Origin: Zonotrichia leucophrys gambelii
Lineage: Eukaryota > Chordata > Aves > Passeriformes > Passerellidae
DNA length: 64,000 nucleotides
Assembly (NCBI RefSeq): GCF_028769735.1
Contig: NW_026992297.1
Span: 116,618-180,617 of the forward strand
Direction of reading: 5' to 3'
Shown here: one piece after another, positions 1 through 10,825 of the stretch
Layout of the letters: every line of letters starts with the position of its first letter
How positions within the stretch are numbered: position 1 is the first letter of the stretch
Translations under genes and position numbers: made by a program
The notes under the pieces: generated by a model
The model's input: the letters and a program-made list of their open reading frames with translations, nothing else
Databases searched by the model: none
Told to the model about the DNA's origin: nothing

Positions 1-305
1 TTAACATCCCTCAAACTTAATGTCACTTAAACGTAACAGAAAGTACACCTAACAGAACTTAAATTTAACATTACTGAAACTGAACAGAAATTGATCTCAA
101 TAGAACTTAACAGAACTTTGAATAACAGAACTTAAACTGAACAACACTTAACTTCGCTTAAATTTAACAACACTTAAACTTGACAGAAATTAAACTTAAC
201 AGAACTTACATTTACCAGAACCTAAACTTAACAGAACTTAAGTGTAATAGAACTTCAAATTAACAGAGCCTAAACCTAACATCACTTAAATTTAACAAAA
301 CTAAG
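1..305. repeat. Degenerate AT-rich minisatellite
   Basis: The stretch is built from diverged units around AACAGAACTTAAACTT, about 15-18 bp each, with the words AACAGAACTT and CTTAAACTTAACA recurring throughout. The array starts at or before the window edge and dissolves near 305. No coding potential is seen. Confidence 0.85.
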
Positions 306-1137
306 GTCAGAGCTGAGAATGTTCCACTAAAAGTTTCAGATACAACAGAATTTAACTCATTTTGACTACATCTTTGCAAGAGAGCTACTGAAGATTTGTC
401 ATACAACAGTTAAACATCAATGAACAATATGCAGGCAAACAACTGATTTGTAAATGAAATAGCAGCAACATGGATTTACTGGAGAGATTATAAAGGTGTG
501 GCAAATATATTGTGATTTTTTATAATTTAGTTTTTAGAATAGCTCATGGTAAGTGCAAATATTATTGAAAATACCTGTTCATAGTCAGGACTCTTCTGGT
601 GTAAGCTTGCCAGGGTTTTTTAAAGTGCAGCTTTACTCAGAAAAATGATGGTAGTGTGTATCTTGGCAAATTGCACTTCAAACCAGCTCAGTTCACAGAT
701 GATAAGACAGCTTTTCGAGATTATCTGTACAACTGATTTGAGCTTGGACTATTAAAGCTAATGAGATATAATTATTTAAGGAAAAAACATCAAGGACCCA
801 GTTATATAATACTGCCATGAGTTTTGCACATCTAACTTGGTTAGGTCAGTGGGTGTGTAAGACTGACACTTGTATACAGACAGCTACAAAGTCACAGTTT
901 CTAATGATTCTAAAGGAGTGAGATACTGTTTTCTGCATTTGTGGCCCATCAATATGTACTTAACCTGTTTTGATATCAGGTCCAATTTCAATTTGTGTGT
1001 GTCAAGGAAGAATAATTACATTTGAATCACTAAATTGCTGTACCTATCAGAAATGCTGTCACATGTTTCTTCGTGGTGAAAGATTCACAATAAAATTACC
1101 CTATTAAAGCTGTGGAGCAAAAAACCAAGCAACCAGG
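306..1137. other. AT-rich intergenic sequence, nothing recognised
   Basis: No open frame of note and no LTR or coding similarity that I can recognise. It may be unique host sequence next to ERV-B. Confidence 0.5.
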
Positions 1138-1568
1138 TGATGGGTTTTCTCCTCAAGCCAGGTCTTATGAGCTCTCAGAGAATCTATCACACCCAAGATA
1201 GCCCAGCTACCTCAAATGGCATAAAATTAGCACGATGACTTCTGAGGTAGTGTTAGAAACAGAAAAGTTTTAATAAAAGGCAAAATAACAAAGCTCTTAC
1301 AGAGAAAAACCGAGCCGGGGCAAGAGGTTCTTGCTCCTGCTAAAACACCCCAAAAAATCAATTATTTCTTTTGTTCTCTTCTAGTAAATTACCTAGGCGG
1401 GACCTTTTGACCCCCTGTCCAATTGGGTACTCCTAGGTTTGAGGTAAATCCCAAAGGTCTTATGAGGTGTCTTTTTAACAAATTGAGGAGAGAAACTTCT
1501 GGGCTTTTTTCCTTTTTAAGGCGACAAAGGATAATTTGGACACTGTCAACAGGAGGCACATTCCTACA
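1138..1568 (-). mobile_element. 3' LTR of betaretrovirus-like ERV-B
   Basis: On the minus strand this begins TGTAGGAATGTGCCTCC at 1568, just after a purine-rich tract (GAAAGGGTGAGA), and ends ..CCCATCA at 1138. A variant polyadenylation signal ATTAAA lies near 1270 on the minus strand. It sits downstream of the integrase C-terminus at 1939, where a 3' LTR is expected. About 370 bp separate integrase from the LTR, so there is no room for env. No second copy is visible, so the 5' LTR is missing or outside. The ends are judged from the TG..CA rule and the polypurine tract only. Confidence 0.6.
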
Positions 1569-1938
1569 TCTCACCCTTTCTATATATATAAAAAGGAAAG
1601 AGGAGAATGGAACGTGATCTGAAAAAGCGTCACCCCTGTTGACAATTTGTAGCTATGCTAATAATTTTTAAATTTGGTTATAATTTTTACTGCTTGTAAA
1701 CTATTCTTCTATCTTACCTTTGGTGAAGTGTTTTTCCAGGCAAGCCTCAAGTTTCTGGCTATATATGATTTGAAGATATAGAACTTTAAAGCATTTTTAA
1801 CATATGATTCAGAGGAAGGTTAATAACTTTTTAACACAACAGCAGTAACTTACAGAACCTTTTCAGTGCAAAACTATTTTTTAAACAATTTTAACTAGTA
1901 CAAACTTCAAAACCACAGTCTCTGCTTCCAGCTGTCAC

Positions 1939-2433
1939 TCAGTTATTTGTGTGTTCTTCTTCTGGCATCTTCTGCTGCTCTTGGATCGGCTGTACCTCTG
2001 GTTTAACATTTTTTGCAGGGACCCATCGAAGACCTGCATTTGTGAAAATGCATGCAAACCCTCTCCCCCAAGTCACAAGAGGATGGGGCCCTGAAATTTG
2101 TCCTGTCTCTGGATCCTTTAAGAAGACTGGGGGCCTTTCCTTGAGCTTTGCTTGCCTGGTATTGCTGAAATGTCTGAAAATCAGTGGCACCTGCTCCATA
2201 AAATAATTATTTAAGAAATTAAAATCATGTATAGCTTTATTCAGCCTCTCTATTGTAGACAAAACTTTTGTCCCTCCCTTTTGCCTTTCAAGGATGATTT
2301 TCAGTGATCTGGATGCTATTTCTACAATAGATTGGCCTGTGGAGGAATGTGAAATACTCATTGTATGTTTGATACAGCAGATTTTTGAAAACTCCTGCAG
2401 TTTGTTAGAAATGTAGGCTGGTCTGTTGTCCAT
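1939..2433 (-). pseudogene. pol: ERV-B pol: integrase core end and C-terminal domain
   Basis: This 164-codon open stretch holds the second half of a betaretroviral integrase. The segment DNRPAY corresponds to the second catalytic Asp region, STGQSIVEI carries the third acidic position, and GPHPLVTWGRGFACIF followed by GLRWVPAKNVKP is the typical C-terminal DNA-binding block. Integrase joins retroviral DNA to host DNA. The frame is separated from the upstream piece at 2495-3154 by stops around 2434-2494. It is the last coding part of ERV-B before the 3' LTR. Confidence 0.85.
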
Positions 2434-2494
2434 TTTAACTTCTTAAGGAATGACTAGGGATGTAAATGGTTGTAAGAAATGTTTAATTACATCT

Positions 2495-3154
2495 CTACTC
2501 TTCTCCTTGATGTGCAGAAGTGAAAATTTCTCCTGAGAACATATCTATTGATAAGTGTATATGTTTGAACCGTGCAAATGACTGATATTGAGTTATGTCA
2601 GTTTGCCGTATCTGCAGGCTATTTAAGCCTTGAGGTTTAACCCCTGTTGATATTGCTGGTATGGCTAATTTTTGGCAATCTGGACATGATTGAACAATTG
2701 CTTTCACCTGATTCTGAGAGATGTTAAACATTCTTACTAAGGCAGGTGCATTTTGATGATAGAAGGCATGGCTCATTCTGGCTTGTTTAAAAACATTGGG
2801 AAGTATATTCGGAATTGACATGGCTAACAAATCAGCCATGGCATTGCCTTCTGCTAGGAAACCTGGGAATGCAGAATGTGACCGAATGTGTATTGCGAAG
2901 TAAGGTTTCTGTTGAATAGAAAGAAGGAAGATTAATTTATTGAGCAAACCGTATAGCTGGTCCTTGGAAACCTCGTTTAGCAGAGACCCTTCGGCTCTCT
3001 CCCCTACACCTGCAACATAGAATGAATCAGTTACTAAATTAAAAGGAAACATGAATTTTGAAAAGACTGCTGTTAACTCTATTATTTTTGAGGAACCATC
3101 TACTTCTATATCTGGTTCCCATTCTTTTGTCTCTGGATTTTGCCAACTAATCAC
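2495..3154 (-). pseudogene. pol: ERV-B pol: RNase H end and integrase zinc-binding domain
   Basis: The 219-codon stretch runs from the RNase H domain (VTDSFYVAG holding one catalytic Asp, EGNAMADLLA holding another) into the integrase N-terminal zinc domain: SHAFYHQ supplies the His pair and CPDCQK the Cys pair. The integrase core starts with QTDITQY. Order and motifs match class II (beta-like) pol. Stops on both sides make it a relic. It continues the fragment at 3223-3597 and is followed by 1939-2433. Confidence 0.85.
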
Positions 3155-3222
3155 AGATATATTTTACTTCCATGAACCGTCTGTAAAAAAAATGTGATTG
3201 CATCTAGGGGTGCATGACTTCT

Positions 3223-3597
3223 TTAGGGCTTATGAATAAATTTTAGAGATGAATTTAGTAGCTCATGTTTGGGACAATTGACTGATATTTTCCCTGTAAA
3301 ATTTTCTAGGGCAAATTGCATAATCTCTGAATTTTGAATTAAGCATTCCAAATAGATGGATGTGGCAGGCAGAAAGATTTCTGCAAAATCCTTTCCTGAA
3401 AGAGAAAACATTCAGGATCTAGCCTTTATAATCAATTGTGATATAATTTCAGGGCAAGTTGTTATCATTTTACCCAGCTGATGAGATAGGAAAACCCATT
3501 CTAAGATTATCAGATGGTCCTTCCTCTCTAGATCCCACTGGAATATTGTACCGTGAAACTGTGGACTCTCCCCTAAAACTGCAAACAAAGAAGACAA
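3223..3597 (-). pseudogene. pol: ERV-B pol: RT connection / RNase H start, broken
   Basis: Two back-to-back open pieces (3597-3412 and 3411-3223, divided by a stop) fill the gap between the RT thumb and RNase H. Words such as FQWDLERKDHLIILEW and HQLGKMITTCPEIISQL fit the connection region of betaretroviral RT, but no catalytic motif is present, so assignment rests mainly on position. Confidence 0.6.
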
Positions 3598-3681
3598 GTT
3601 AGGATTATATCAGTGAGCCTGGGGTGGTTGGCTGGCTCTCGTCACTTTATCTAAAGCTTTTTAGCCTTCTTTGTTGAATTC

Positions 3682-4011
3682 TCATGGTGAGTTTAAAGCT
3701 GTGTCTCCCTTCAATAGATCAGACAGAGGGGCTAAGTCCTGGTTTGAGATGCCTAGCAGTAGAGGAAGCCAGTTCAGATTCCCTACCAGCTGCTGTGCTT
3801 CATTCAGTGTTTTTGGATTTTTCTTCAGTTGGTGTTGTTGCAGAGTTACAGTTTGTTCTGTGATTCTGTATCCTAAATATTTCCAGGGAGGAAGGGTCTG
3901 CATTTTTTCCTTCACTACTGTGAGTCCTGCTTTCTCCACTGCTGAGATGACCTGATCTGCTGTCTCCTGCGTTGATGCTTGGTCTTTTGCTGCTACTAAA
4001 ATATTGTCCAT
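3682..4011 (-). pseudogene. pol: ERV-B pol: RT palm end and thumb
   Basis: The frame starts inside the RT active-site motif: the residues MDNILVAAKDQ follow directly on the last codons before the solo LTR at 4012. Downstream come PWKYLGYRI and AQQLVGNLNWLPLLLGI, hallmarks of the class II RT palm-thumb junction. The second Asp of the usual YxDD reads Asn here. The other half of RT is at 4626-5135 beyond the LTR insertion. Confidence 0.88.
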
Positions 4012-4625
4012 TGTTGGGGAAGATGAAACAGGAAAGCCTTATAAATATGATTGCCTGGCAAAAGATTTTGAGAATATAGAAACTATAAGCGAGACTGAAA
4101 TGAAAGCAAGCTTTGAGATACCTTTGTTACTGAGCGACTGGAAAACAATGGTGTGGCCAGCTGAAGGTAATCCCCTTTTGATGAAGCAATACCCTCTGCT
4201 TGCAGACAGGTCCAAGTGTCAGAGCAGACCCTACTAGCTTAGCAGAAGGGGTCCAAAGAGTAGTTTTTAGGGTTTAAAATGTAACACAGTATGGTAATGT
4301 AATGATTCTTATAGGCTGTATGTAAATGCTATAGGATTTGTATATTTTACTAGATTGGTTAATGAGAATTAGAATATTCAACACAGAAGAAGATTTATTG
4401 TATTGTAAGGGGAACCTCACTCACTTATGCTCTTATCCTCTTTCACTCTCTCTCTCTCTCTCTCTCATCCTCTCTACCCTTCTCTTCTCTCGTGCCTGCT
4501 CTGAGCTGTGGCTGGCAGCTCCCAGCAGGGCCCTGCACCCACACCCTTTGCAATAAACCACAAGTTCCCCGACTTGGCTTCAGAGATCTCTTGTCTCCGT
4601 CTGTCCTACCCCCAATGCTCCTACA
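4012..4625 (+). mobile_element. Solo LTR inserted in the RT active-site codons of ERV-B
   Basis: A 614-bp element starts TGTTGGGGAAGATG and ends CCAATGCTCCTACA, with AATAAA near 4552 and a (CT)n tract at about 4447-4466. It is flanked by a perfect 6-bp target-site duplication GTCCAT (4006-4011 and 4626-4631). On the minus strand that duplication is ATGGAC, coding the Met-Asp of the RT YMDD box. No internal retroviral sequence is present, so it is a solo LTR. Confidence 0.92.
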
Positions 4626-5135
4626 GTCCATATAATGCAAAATGAGGGAATTTGGGTATTGTACGTGAACTGAGGAAAGTACTTTTGCTACATACCACTG
4701 GCATATACTCGGAGAATTGCGCATACCTACAGGAAGTACAAGCCAATGGTATCTTTTTAAAGGGCCCTGCTGATTTATTGATGGGATGGAAAAGGCAAAT
4801 CGTGGTGCGTCATCTGGATGCAAACCAATATTGGAAAAACAGTCTTTTAAATCAATAACAGTTAACTTCCAATCCTTTGAAATCATAATGGGAGAAGGTA
4901 AACCTGGTTGTAAAAAACCCATGTCTTGAATCACTTCGTTAACCTTTCTGAGATCCTGCAATAACCTCCATTTCCCACTGTTTGGCTTTTTAACTATGAA
5001 AACTGGAGTGTTCCAGAGCCTGGTAGTTGGAGTTAGGTGATCTTTATTTAACTGTTCCTGTACCAACTGCTCTAATACAGCAAGTTTTTCTTCTGGTAAA
5101 GGCCATTGGCTGGCCCAGACAGGTGTATTGGATGT
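4626..5135 (-). pseudogene. pol: ERV-B pol: RT fingers and palm, N-terminal half
   Basis: The reading frame carries canonical class II RT blocks: TPVWASQWPLPEEKL at the start (about 5123-5080), WNTPVFIVKKPNSGKWRLL, DLRKVNEVIQDMG, and VIDLKDCFSNIGLHPDDAPRFAFS, which holds the first catalytic Asp. VLPVGMRNSPSICQ follows, then LHYMD at the LTR junction. An open frame runs on into the LTR, but the real pol sequence stops at 4626. The upstream end abuts a second insertion at 5141. Confidence 0.92.
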
Positions 5136-5140
5136 CCATG

Positions 5141-5794
5141 TGTCCTAGGGTGACGTTATGATGCTTGCATCCCTAATCATGTGTTCTGTTCATACTGGAT
5201 ATTATATTCTGTGCCTTCAAGACTGCCTGAGAGTGAAGGTGGGGAGAAGAAGAAGCACAGAGTTTTGTTATCAAGAACTAGACTCTCTCCTCCTCAGTCT
5301 GCTGGAACACTGTTGTTGTCTGGGCACGGATGCGGCAGAACACTGTGCTCCTTTTGCTTTTGAGTTAGTTAGGTTAGCTAGCTGAGGCAGTCTGAGCTTT
5401 CCCTGGACTGGTTTTCTTTCCCTTTTCTTGGAATCATTTGAACCTGCTCCAGACCGGGACCCAGGAAAACACCAAGAGCTTGTACTTTGTAGCCTGCTGG
5501 GGCCTACTCTGCAGCCTTTCCCAGTGCTGGAGGGACTGATAACAGAGCGACCACCACCGGAGAGATTTTCTGAATTTTTCATTTCTTCAGACCAGCAAAT
5601 GAGTTTTGTCATCTGGTATTGCTCATTTTTTGTGCTGGGGAGTGCTTGGCCTATGAAATAAACAGGGTTTTTTTCCACTTCTCTATGAGGAAATTTTTTC
5701 CCAAACCAGGTGGGAGGGAAGGGGACATGTGGGTTGGCATTCTGGGGGGGCTCCTTTTGGAGGTTTTCTCCCAAATTTGCCCTAAACCAGGACA
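5141..5794 (+). mobile_element. Solo LTR, TGTCCT..GGACA family (ERV-G type)
   Basis: This 654-bp element starts TGTCCTAGGGTGACGTTATG and ends GCCCTAAACCAGGACA. It aligns by eye over much of its length with the LTRs at 34477-35127 and 40539-41189, and with the inverted one at 30789-31397. Flanks are CCATG (5136-5140) and CCATA (5795-5799), a 5-bp target-site duplication with one change. It interrupts ERV-B just upstream of RT. Confidence 0.9.
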
Positions 5795-5799
5795 CCATA

Positions 5800-6450
5800 T
5801 GATTTGCGGAAAAAAGCTAACTCCACAATGTGGGATCTCAGCACCTCAGGACTGAGGTGCCAAGTCACCGAGACCACCCTTGGGGGGCTCGGGAGTCCTG
5901 GAATGTTGCCAGAAGTGTCTGGTGGCTGGACTTTGATCCTACACAGGAGACGACACTTGTATGAGGATAGGAGGATTTCACCGGAGTGAATGGTGAAGGG
6001 ATAAGTTAATTAGAGAGTGAAACACAGGGTTTAGGATTTCTGTACAGGGGGGTTTAGAGAAGTAAGATGGAGGAATTGGGGCGTGTCCTGTCCTTCTTCT
6101 TCTTCTTCTTCTTCTTCTTCTTCTTCTTCTCCTCCATCTTCTGTGGTGATGGTGGCACTTTGGGATTGGTTATTACTAAAAGTGCACTGGTTAATAAGGG
6201 CAAAAGGTATTGGGGAAAAATCATAAATATTGTATACGTAACTTTGAGTATAAAGATAGGTGACCGCCCGGGAGGGCAGGGGGGTGTGCTCATGGCTGGC
6301 TGCTGAGCAGACCTCTGTCGGGCCGAGAGAAAATCTTTTAGATAAGCAATTAATAAACACCGAGACCGAGAAAAGATTTGAAGCCTCTTCTTGTCTTTTG
6401 GAGCGCGGGCTGCCTCAAGGCCACCCCGGGCCTTTCCAGGCCATCCAAAC
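5800..6450 (+). mobile_element. Probable solo LTR in the ERV-B pro/pol junction
   Basis: The stretch begins TGATTTGCGGAAAAAAGC and has a TATA-like TATAAAGATAGG near 6250 and AATAAA near 6354, followed by a GC-rich segment that could be U5. It starts right after the duplication of the neighbouring LTR. The exact right end is not clear because the next, oppositely oriented LTR begins there. Confidence 0.6.
6093..6130 (+). repeat. (CTT)n microsatellite
   Basis: About twelve uninterrupted CTT units lie inside the LTR-like segment. They create misleading open frames (poly-Phe on plus, poly-Glu/Lys on minus). Confidence 0.95.
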
Positions 6451-6459
6451 AGCCGAAAA

Positions 6460-7010
6460 TCGGACACCACAACTTGTAAAAGTTGTAAAGCTGGTATGTT
6501 TATTCCAGCACTGGACGCATGTGGGGATCATTCCCCCCAAAATACATGCACACCCCTGAGAATTCCTGAACCCTTTTTAATCCCCCTTACTTGTACATAT
6601 GCATAGAGTTTCACAATAGGTTCATGCATATTCATTTTACTGGTTTCATGTTACAACTTCCAACTAGTTCTTATCAGTCCTTGTACAGAGACAACTCTGT
6701 GGTCACCCTGTCCATCTCCTGCAGTCTCAGCTTTAGCTCTGGTCTTTGTTTCAAAGTTCATGAGGCCCCCCTTTATCTTCCTTTTAGCTTAGAAGTTCAC
6801 ATTCTTTTTCCTTGGCTGAGGCAGTTTTGTGAGCACAGGCTTTTTGCGAGAACAGGCAGTCTTGAGCATAGCAGAGTTAACAGACTAAACAGGTTAAACC
6901 AGCATATTTCATCTATGTAAGCAAGCTACAGACTGAATAATTCAAAACAGCATATTTCACCCAAATCCAAAATGGATTTCTACCCTGCTAAATTTCCATT
7001 CTGTTTCACA
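6460..7010 (-). mobile_element. Solo LTR related to the ERV-A LTR, inverted
   Basis: Read on the minus strand it starts TGTGAAACAGAATGG at 7010, contains GTAGAAATCCATTTTG, and near its end AATAAACATACCAGC followed by TTTACAACTTTTAC. The same order of words occurs in the ERV-A LTRs at 15234 and 23643. It is a diverged relative with no internal sequence. The left boundary is approximate. Confidence 0.75.
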
Positions 7011-7048
7011 TGTGAGTTTTAAGGTGTTATGTCCATTGACAGCCCTTG

Positions 7049-7852
7049 TTAAAAATTGGTTTCTATTCTCAGACCCCACTGAGAGAGAATGTCTCTTCCC
7101 CAAAGAACTATATCAGCTTCTACTATGAATGGTTTTGTGGTGGCAACACGACCTTCAGGTCCCTCAAATGTGACAGAGTGCAAGCTACAGAAGCTTTCAC
7201 AGTGACCACCGATACCTGCAAGTTGGTCCAGTGTGGGTACGATGGTCCAGTCCTGTGGCCATTTCGATATCAGAGTGATATCAGCTCCAGTATCTATAAG
7301 GCCAACAAGGGTGGTGGTTTCCCTGAGATGCTTCAGGACACAGGTGAGTTGAGGCCACCTGCGGCTGATGTGCCTGGTCCAAGTGATGAGGGATATGTTG
7401 CTCCGTGACTCTGGTAGGAGAAAAGCTTGTGCTTTGGTTCGTCCTTTAGGTAGAAAACATGGAGGATCTGGGCATAAAGCTAATACAGTGATTTCCTGTG
7501 AGCAGGTGACAGATAACACAGTTGGAATGATATAGAAACCTTCTGCACAAGATCTGTTCACTCCCACTTTTAAGAACTTACATGGTTGTGGTTCAGGGCC
7601 CAGCTCTCCTGTGGGTATTGTGTGAGCAATGGCATTTGTTAGCGTTACTGGTTGGGCTGTAGACAGCTCCAATCTAGTACCTGGGGACATTGTGATTGGT
7701 AGTCCTGCAAAGATCTGCTGCAGTTCTGTGCTTGGTGGCCTGTGGTGGTTTCTGGCCCTTGGTAGAGCGGTTCTTGTGTCCTCACACATCACTGAATCAT
7801 GCTTGGCTGCAAGTTTCCCGGAAGATGGCATGGACAACCTTGTGCTGGGCAA
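7049..7852 (-). pseudogene. pro: ERV-B pro: dUTPase-like domain plus aspartic protease
   Basis: The C-terminal part is a retroviral aspartic protease: LIDTGADITLIS holds the catalytic Asp loop, and ADIVLWGRDILSQWG is the conserved GRD/LL block near the end. The preceding part (IPTGELGPEP, KGRTKAQAFLLP) resembles the dUTPase domain that betaretroviruses fuse ahead of protease, but the usual catalytic signature is not clear. Protease matures Gag and Pol. The frame ends at 7049. Two solo LTRs, about 5800-7010, and a third at 5141 separate it from RT. Confidence 0.85.
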
Positions 7853-7911
7853 AAACTGTTAGTATTTTGACAGGGACCTCTGTATCCACTGTTTTTTGGA
7901 GGTGGCCTCCT

Positions 7912-8397
7912 TCATAGTTTAGGACATTCCCTCTTAAAACGCCATTCTTGACCACAGGAATAGCATGTATCCTTTGGAATCTGTTGGTTTTCAATTGCCC
8001 CTTTAAACGTTGTTAGAGCCTCTGCTAGGGTTTGTGTCTGAATTTCTACAGCTTTTCCCTGCTGCTTTAGGGTGTTTTCCTGTGCAGTTGTGATGGCATT
8101 AGCTAGCACCTCTGCCTGCATGGCTGCTGCGTGGTTAGGGGTACCCAGGCAGTTGCAAGCATCCACTAGCTGTGTTAAGGTGGGCTCAAGGTCTTGTGGC
8201 AATGCACGTAATATTTTCCTGCAGCTTGGATTTGCATTAGAAATTGCAAGCCGTTTTAATAACTCTAGTCTGGCATGATCTATGGGAATTTGCTTATCCA
8301 ATGCCAATTTTAAGAGGTCCAAAATCTTCATGTATGGCTCATCCATCCCTTGTTTCATTTCTGTGAAGTCTAATTCTGGTTTATTCCTGTCAGGCAC
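7912..8397 (-). pseudogene. gag: ERV-B gag: capsid C-terminal domain and nucleocapsid
   Basis: The 161-codon stretch includes a capsid C-terminal segment (MKQGMDEPYMKILDLLKLAL, a degenerate major homology region, then ISNANPSCRKILRALP). It ends with one Cys-His box, CYSCGQEWRFKRECP. The usual Gly-His of the box reads Glu-Trp-Arg, so zinc binding is doubtful. It overlaps the start of the protease region as in betaretroviruses, where pro is reached by frameshifting. Confidence 0.85.
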
Positions 8398-9091
8398 CTG
8401 GAGCAGGGCAATCCTTGCTGCTTCCTTAATATACTGAAGGATTAGTCTGTTAAGAGCCCTTGCCTGTCTTTGTGGATCTATGTAGGCTCCTTCTCTAGGA
8501 AGCTGATCTAGAGTTATATTTGAATTTGCTGGAGTTCTTGCATACCCTCTTAAAAGGTCATTTAGTAAATGTTTCCATGCCAGCTCCCAGAGAGAATACT
8601 GTCGGAGACAGCCAAGATGTACAAAGTTGCCTTAGGTCATGTGGGGTGGATACATTGGCTTAAGAGTTGGCATGTAATAGACCTTGGAAATATGTGGATT
8701 CTCTTCCACATGACCTCGCTGCTTTGCAAATCTCTTTTATTTCTGCAAAGCTTATTTGTTCCCACAGTGGTGTCCGCCCCCCCCCCCCCCCACCCCTGAC
8801 GTTATATCAAATTGGTAACACTGATATCTTAGAGGCAATGTCCCATTCTCTATCCTGGACTGCGCCCCTTCTTATCCTCTGCCAAGTATCTGTGCCTCCT
8901 AATGCATAAAACTCAGCCTCAGATTTTGGGGGGCTGCCCCAGAAGGAGTGGAAATATCTCTTGTTCACAATAGGGGGTTCTCTCAATATGGATGCTGCCA
9001 TTTTGGGGGGGGGGGGGGTCACTTCTGAGAGGTCAAATCCGCTTACCACGGTAGGCAGGGTGAGGGTGTGCCGTCCCAGGGTGTGAGCGGG
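8398..9091 (-). pseudogene. gag: ERV-B gag: capsid N-terminal domain and upstream region, broken
   Basis: Stops and frameshifts interrupt this part. Minus-strand words typical of betaretroviral capsid are readable in pieces: EIKEICKAARSCGRES around 8750-8700 and VQDREWDIASKISVLPI at about 8855-8807. Further upstream a Pro-rich stretch (PPPPKMAASI) lies beside the poly-G/poly-C tracts. The gag start is not identifiable, because a solo LTR begins at 9092. Confidence 0.65.
8770..8791 (+). repeat. Poly-C tract
   Basis: A run of about 16 C with flanking C-rich sequence inside the gag relic. A matching poly-G run of about 13 lies near 9006-9018. Both are likely sites of length error. Confidence 0.9.
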
Positions 9092-10101
9092 TGTAAGACT
9101 GTCCGAAGTTTCTCTCATCTGCCTCATGATCGTCATGAAAGGGACAGAGATTGGGGATCACCGAAGAAAAAGGACTCTTGTCTGAAATTCTGTCCCTGTT
9201 GGAGAAAGTCGCTTGCCAAGGACCCTGAGGCCTGAGCATAGCTTCTGACATTGCTAAGCTATTGTTCACAGGTGTGTTTTCTGTATTCTACACTGAGCCT
9301 GGTGAAAGAAAAAAGGGGGCACTTTGCCCTTTTCTTCACTTGCACCCGCTTCACAAGAATGGCCCTGGAATTTCCCCACCTCTCGGCTTGGCTGGACTTT
9401 TCTGGGGTAACCTTTTGGTGGTCCCCACATAAGACCCTTCATCTGTTTTACAACCACCATGATGGACAGACTGAGATGGGAGAATCCTCTCCATCAAGGA
9501 CTGAGACATGAAACCCCTATGTGAAAAAGTCCCCCCCTCCTTCCAAGGATTGGGACTGAAAACCCTAACTTAGGGGAGGTGTGTGGGGGAGGCAAGCGAA
9601 CCAAAGCAAGATGGATGTTGCAGGTGCAAGCAGTGGACCAAGAAGACAACGGCTCTCACCCACTGCTGAGAACATGGACTGTGTGTACCCTTCTTCAAAT
9701 ACCATTTTTTCCCCAGAAATTACAATAGACTATTCTGTTCTACTTTTGATTTGATTTCAAGATTCATCCCCTTCCCACATCAAAAACTAGTATAATAAGC
9801 GTTCAAATTGACTGAAATCTCTGAGATCTCCCCTGACGTGACCTGGTGAACTCCATTGGCTGGACATTGAAGGACTTTGCTGTTTCTACGTTTGGTAGCT
9901 ATATACCTTCCTTTCTCTTCCTCCCTCTTTTTCCTTATGCTTCCCTTTTTCCCCCAATTTCTCCCCAACGCATTTTGCTGTGGTCATTCAATAAAGGTAC
10001 ATTGGTTTTTGATTAATACTGCGAATCCCCTGTGCCATGCCGGGTTTTTTTGCACTCTGAGATCACTCAACGTACCATCACGAAACCCGTTTGTGTGGAC
10101 A
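9092..10101 (+). mobile_element. Solo LTR, same family as 29369-30270
   Basis: It starts TGTAAGACTGTCCGAAG, passes GCCTCATGATC and ATCAAGGACTGAGACATGAAAC, then has AATAAA near 9991 and a last block ..GAGATCACTCAACGTACCATCA, ending about GTGTGGACA. The inverted copy at 29369-30270 shows the same words in the same order. No clean duplication is visible at the flanks, so the ends are approximate. It lies at the 5' side of the ERV-B gag relic. Confidence 0.8.
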
Positions 10102-10507
10102 GATCGTGATGGGGGGAGTAGGGGCAGGGAGGCAGACTGGGCTCAGCCCACAAAAGGGGAGTGTCCCATGTCTGATGGGCAGGAGCTTAGTGATGAATTG
10201 GAAAGGGAATTCTGTGATTCGGAGGATGGAACATGCCCATGAAGGGCAAAGCTCAGCAGCTCCGAAATATGGCAGAGGCCACGTGGGCTATTGTCCTCAC
10301 AAAGCATGGATTCAGCTTGTCTTTTTTCAATTGCATTGCCGAAGTTCACCTATTTCGTTCATCCGAGGTTACTTTTGAGAGGAAACCAAGGGTAATTCAT
10401 CACGTTAGGGGGGCTAGGAGAGACAGGGCGCAGACTGGTCTTGCCAGGACAAGTCTGTTTCCCTCTCAGCAGAGGAGGAGGATGAGAGGTGGGACAGGGA
10501 GAAGCTG
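10102..10507. other. Unassigned sequence between ERV-B/LTR and ERV-C
   Basis: No retroviral motif is readable on either strand. Short open frames occur but none has recognisable content. It could be the 5' end of the ERV-B gag or host sequence. Confidence 0.4.
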
Positions 10508-10825
10508 TCATGTGGGGCTCCATACTGCTGCTTTCCACTTCCGGTTCATCCCTACAATGCAACAGGAAACATCAGTGAAAAGAGCGTAGCATGTTTCCTC
10601 CGCTGGTAGATGGTTGTATGGTAGAGCTTCTTCACCACATGTCACTTTTTGTTCCTCTTCATCAGCGAGACCAAAGTTTTCACCTTCTGGCCATTTTGTA
10701 ATTATCTCCAAAATCCCAGGACGATTCAGGTTTCCAATACGGGCGTGCTGTGTGATAAGAGCAATCCATTTACTCCATGTAGTGTCAGTGGCATGGTGGG
10801 TGGTGGGAACCTTTCCTTTAAACAT
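10508..10825 (-). pseudogene. pol: ERV-C pol: RNase H start, truncated
   Basis: Residues such as NRPGILEIITKWP and ALFTDVSCCIVGMNRKW align with the RT-RNase H junction of ERV-G (about 38950-39120). The Asp in FTD is the first RNase H catalytic residue. The similarity stops near 10508, so the rest of RNase H and integrase are missing from ERV-C. A stop separates it from the RT frame that ends at 10826. Confidence 0.85.

Noticed and set aside
1..305. Possible CRISPR-like array
   Set aside because: Units are contiguous and diverged without spacers, and the sequence is vertebrate; a minisatellite explains it.
6031..6470. Minus-strand frames with poly-Glu and poly-Lys
   Set aside because: Created by the CTT microsatellite in an LTR.
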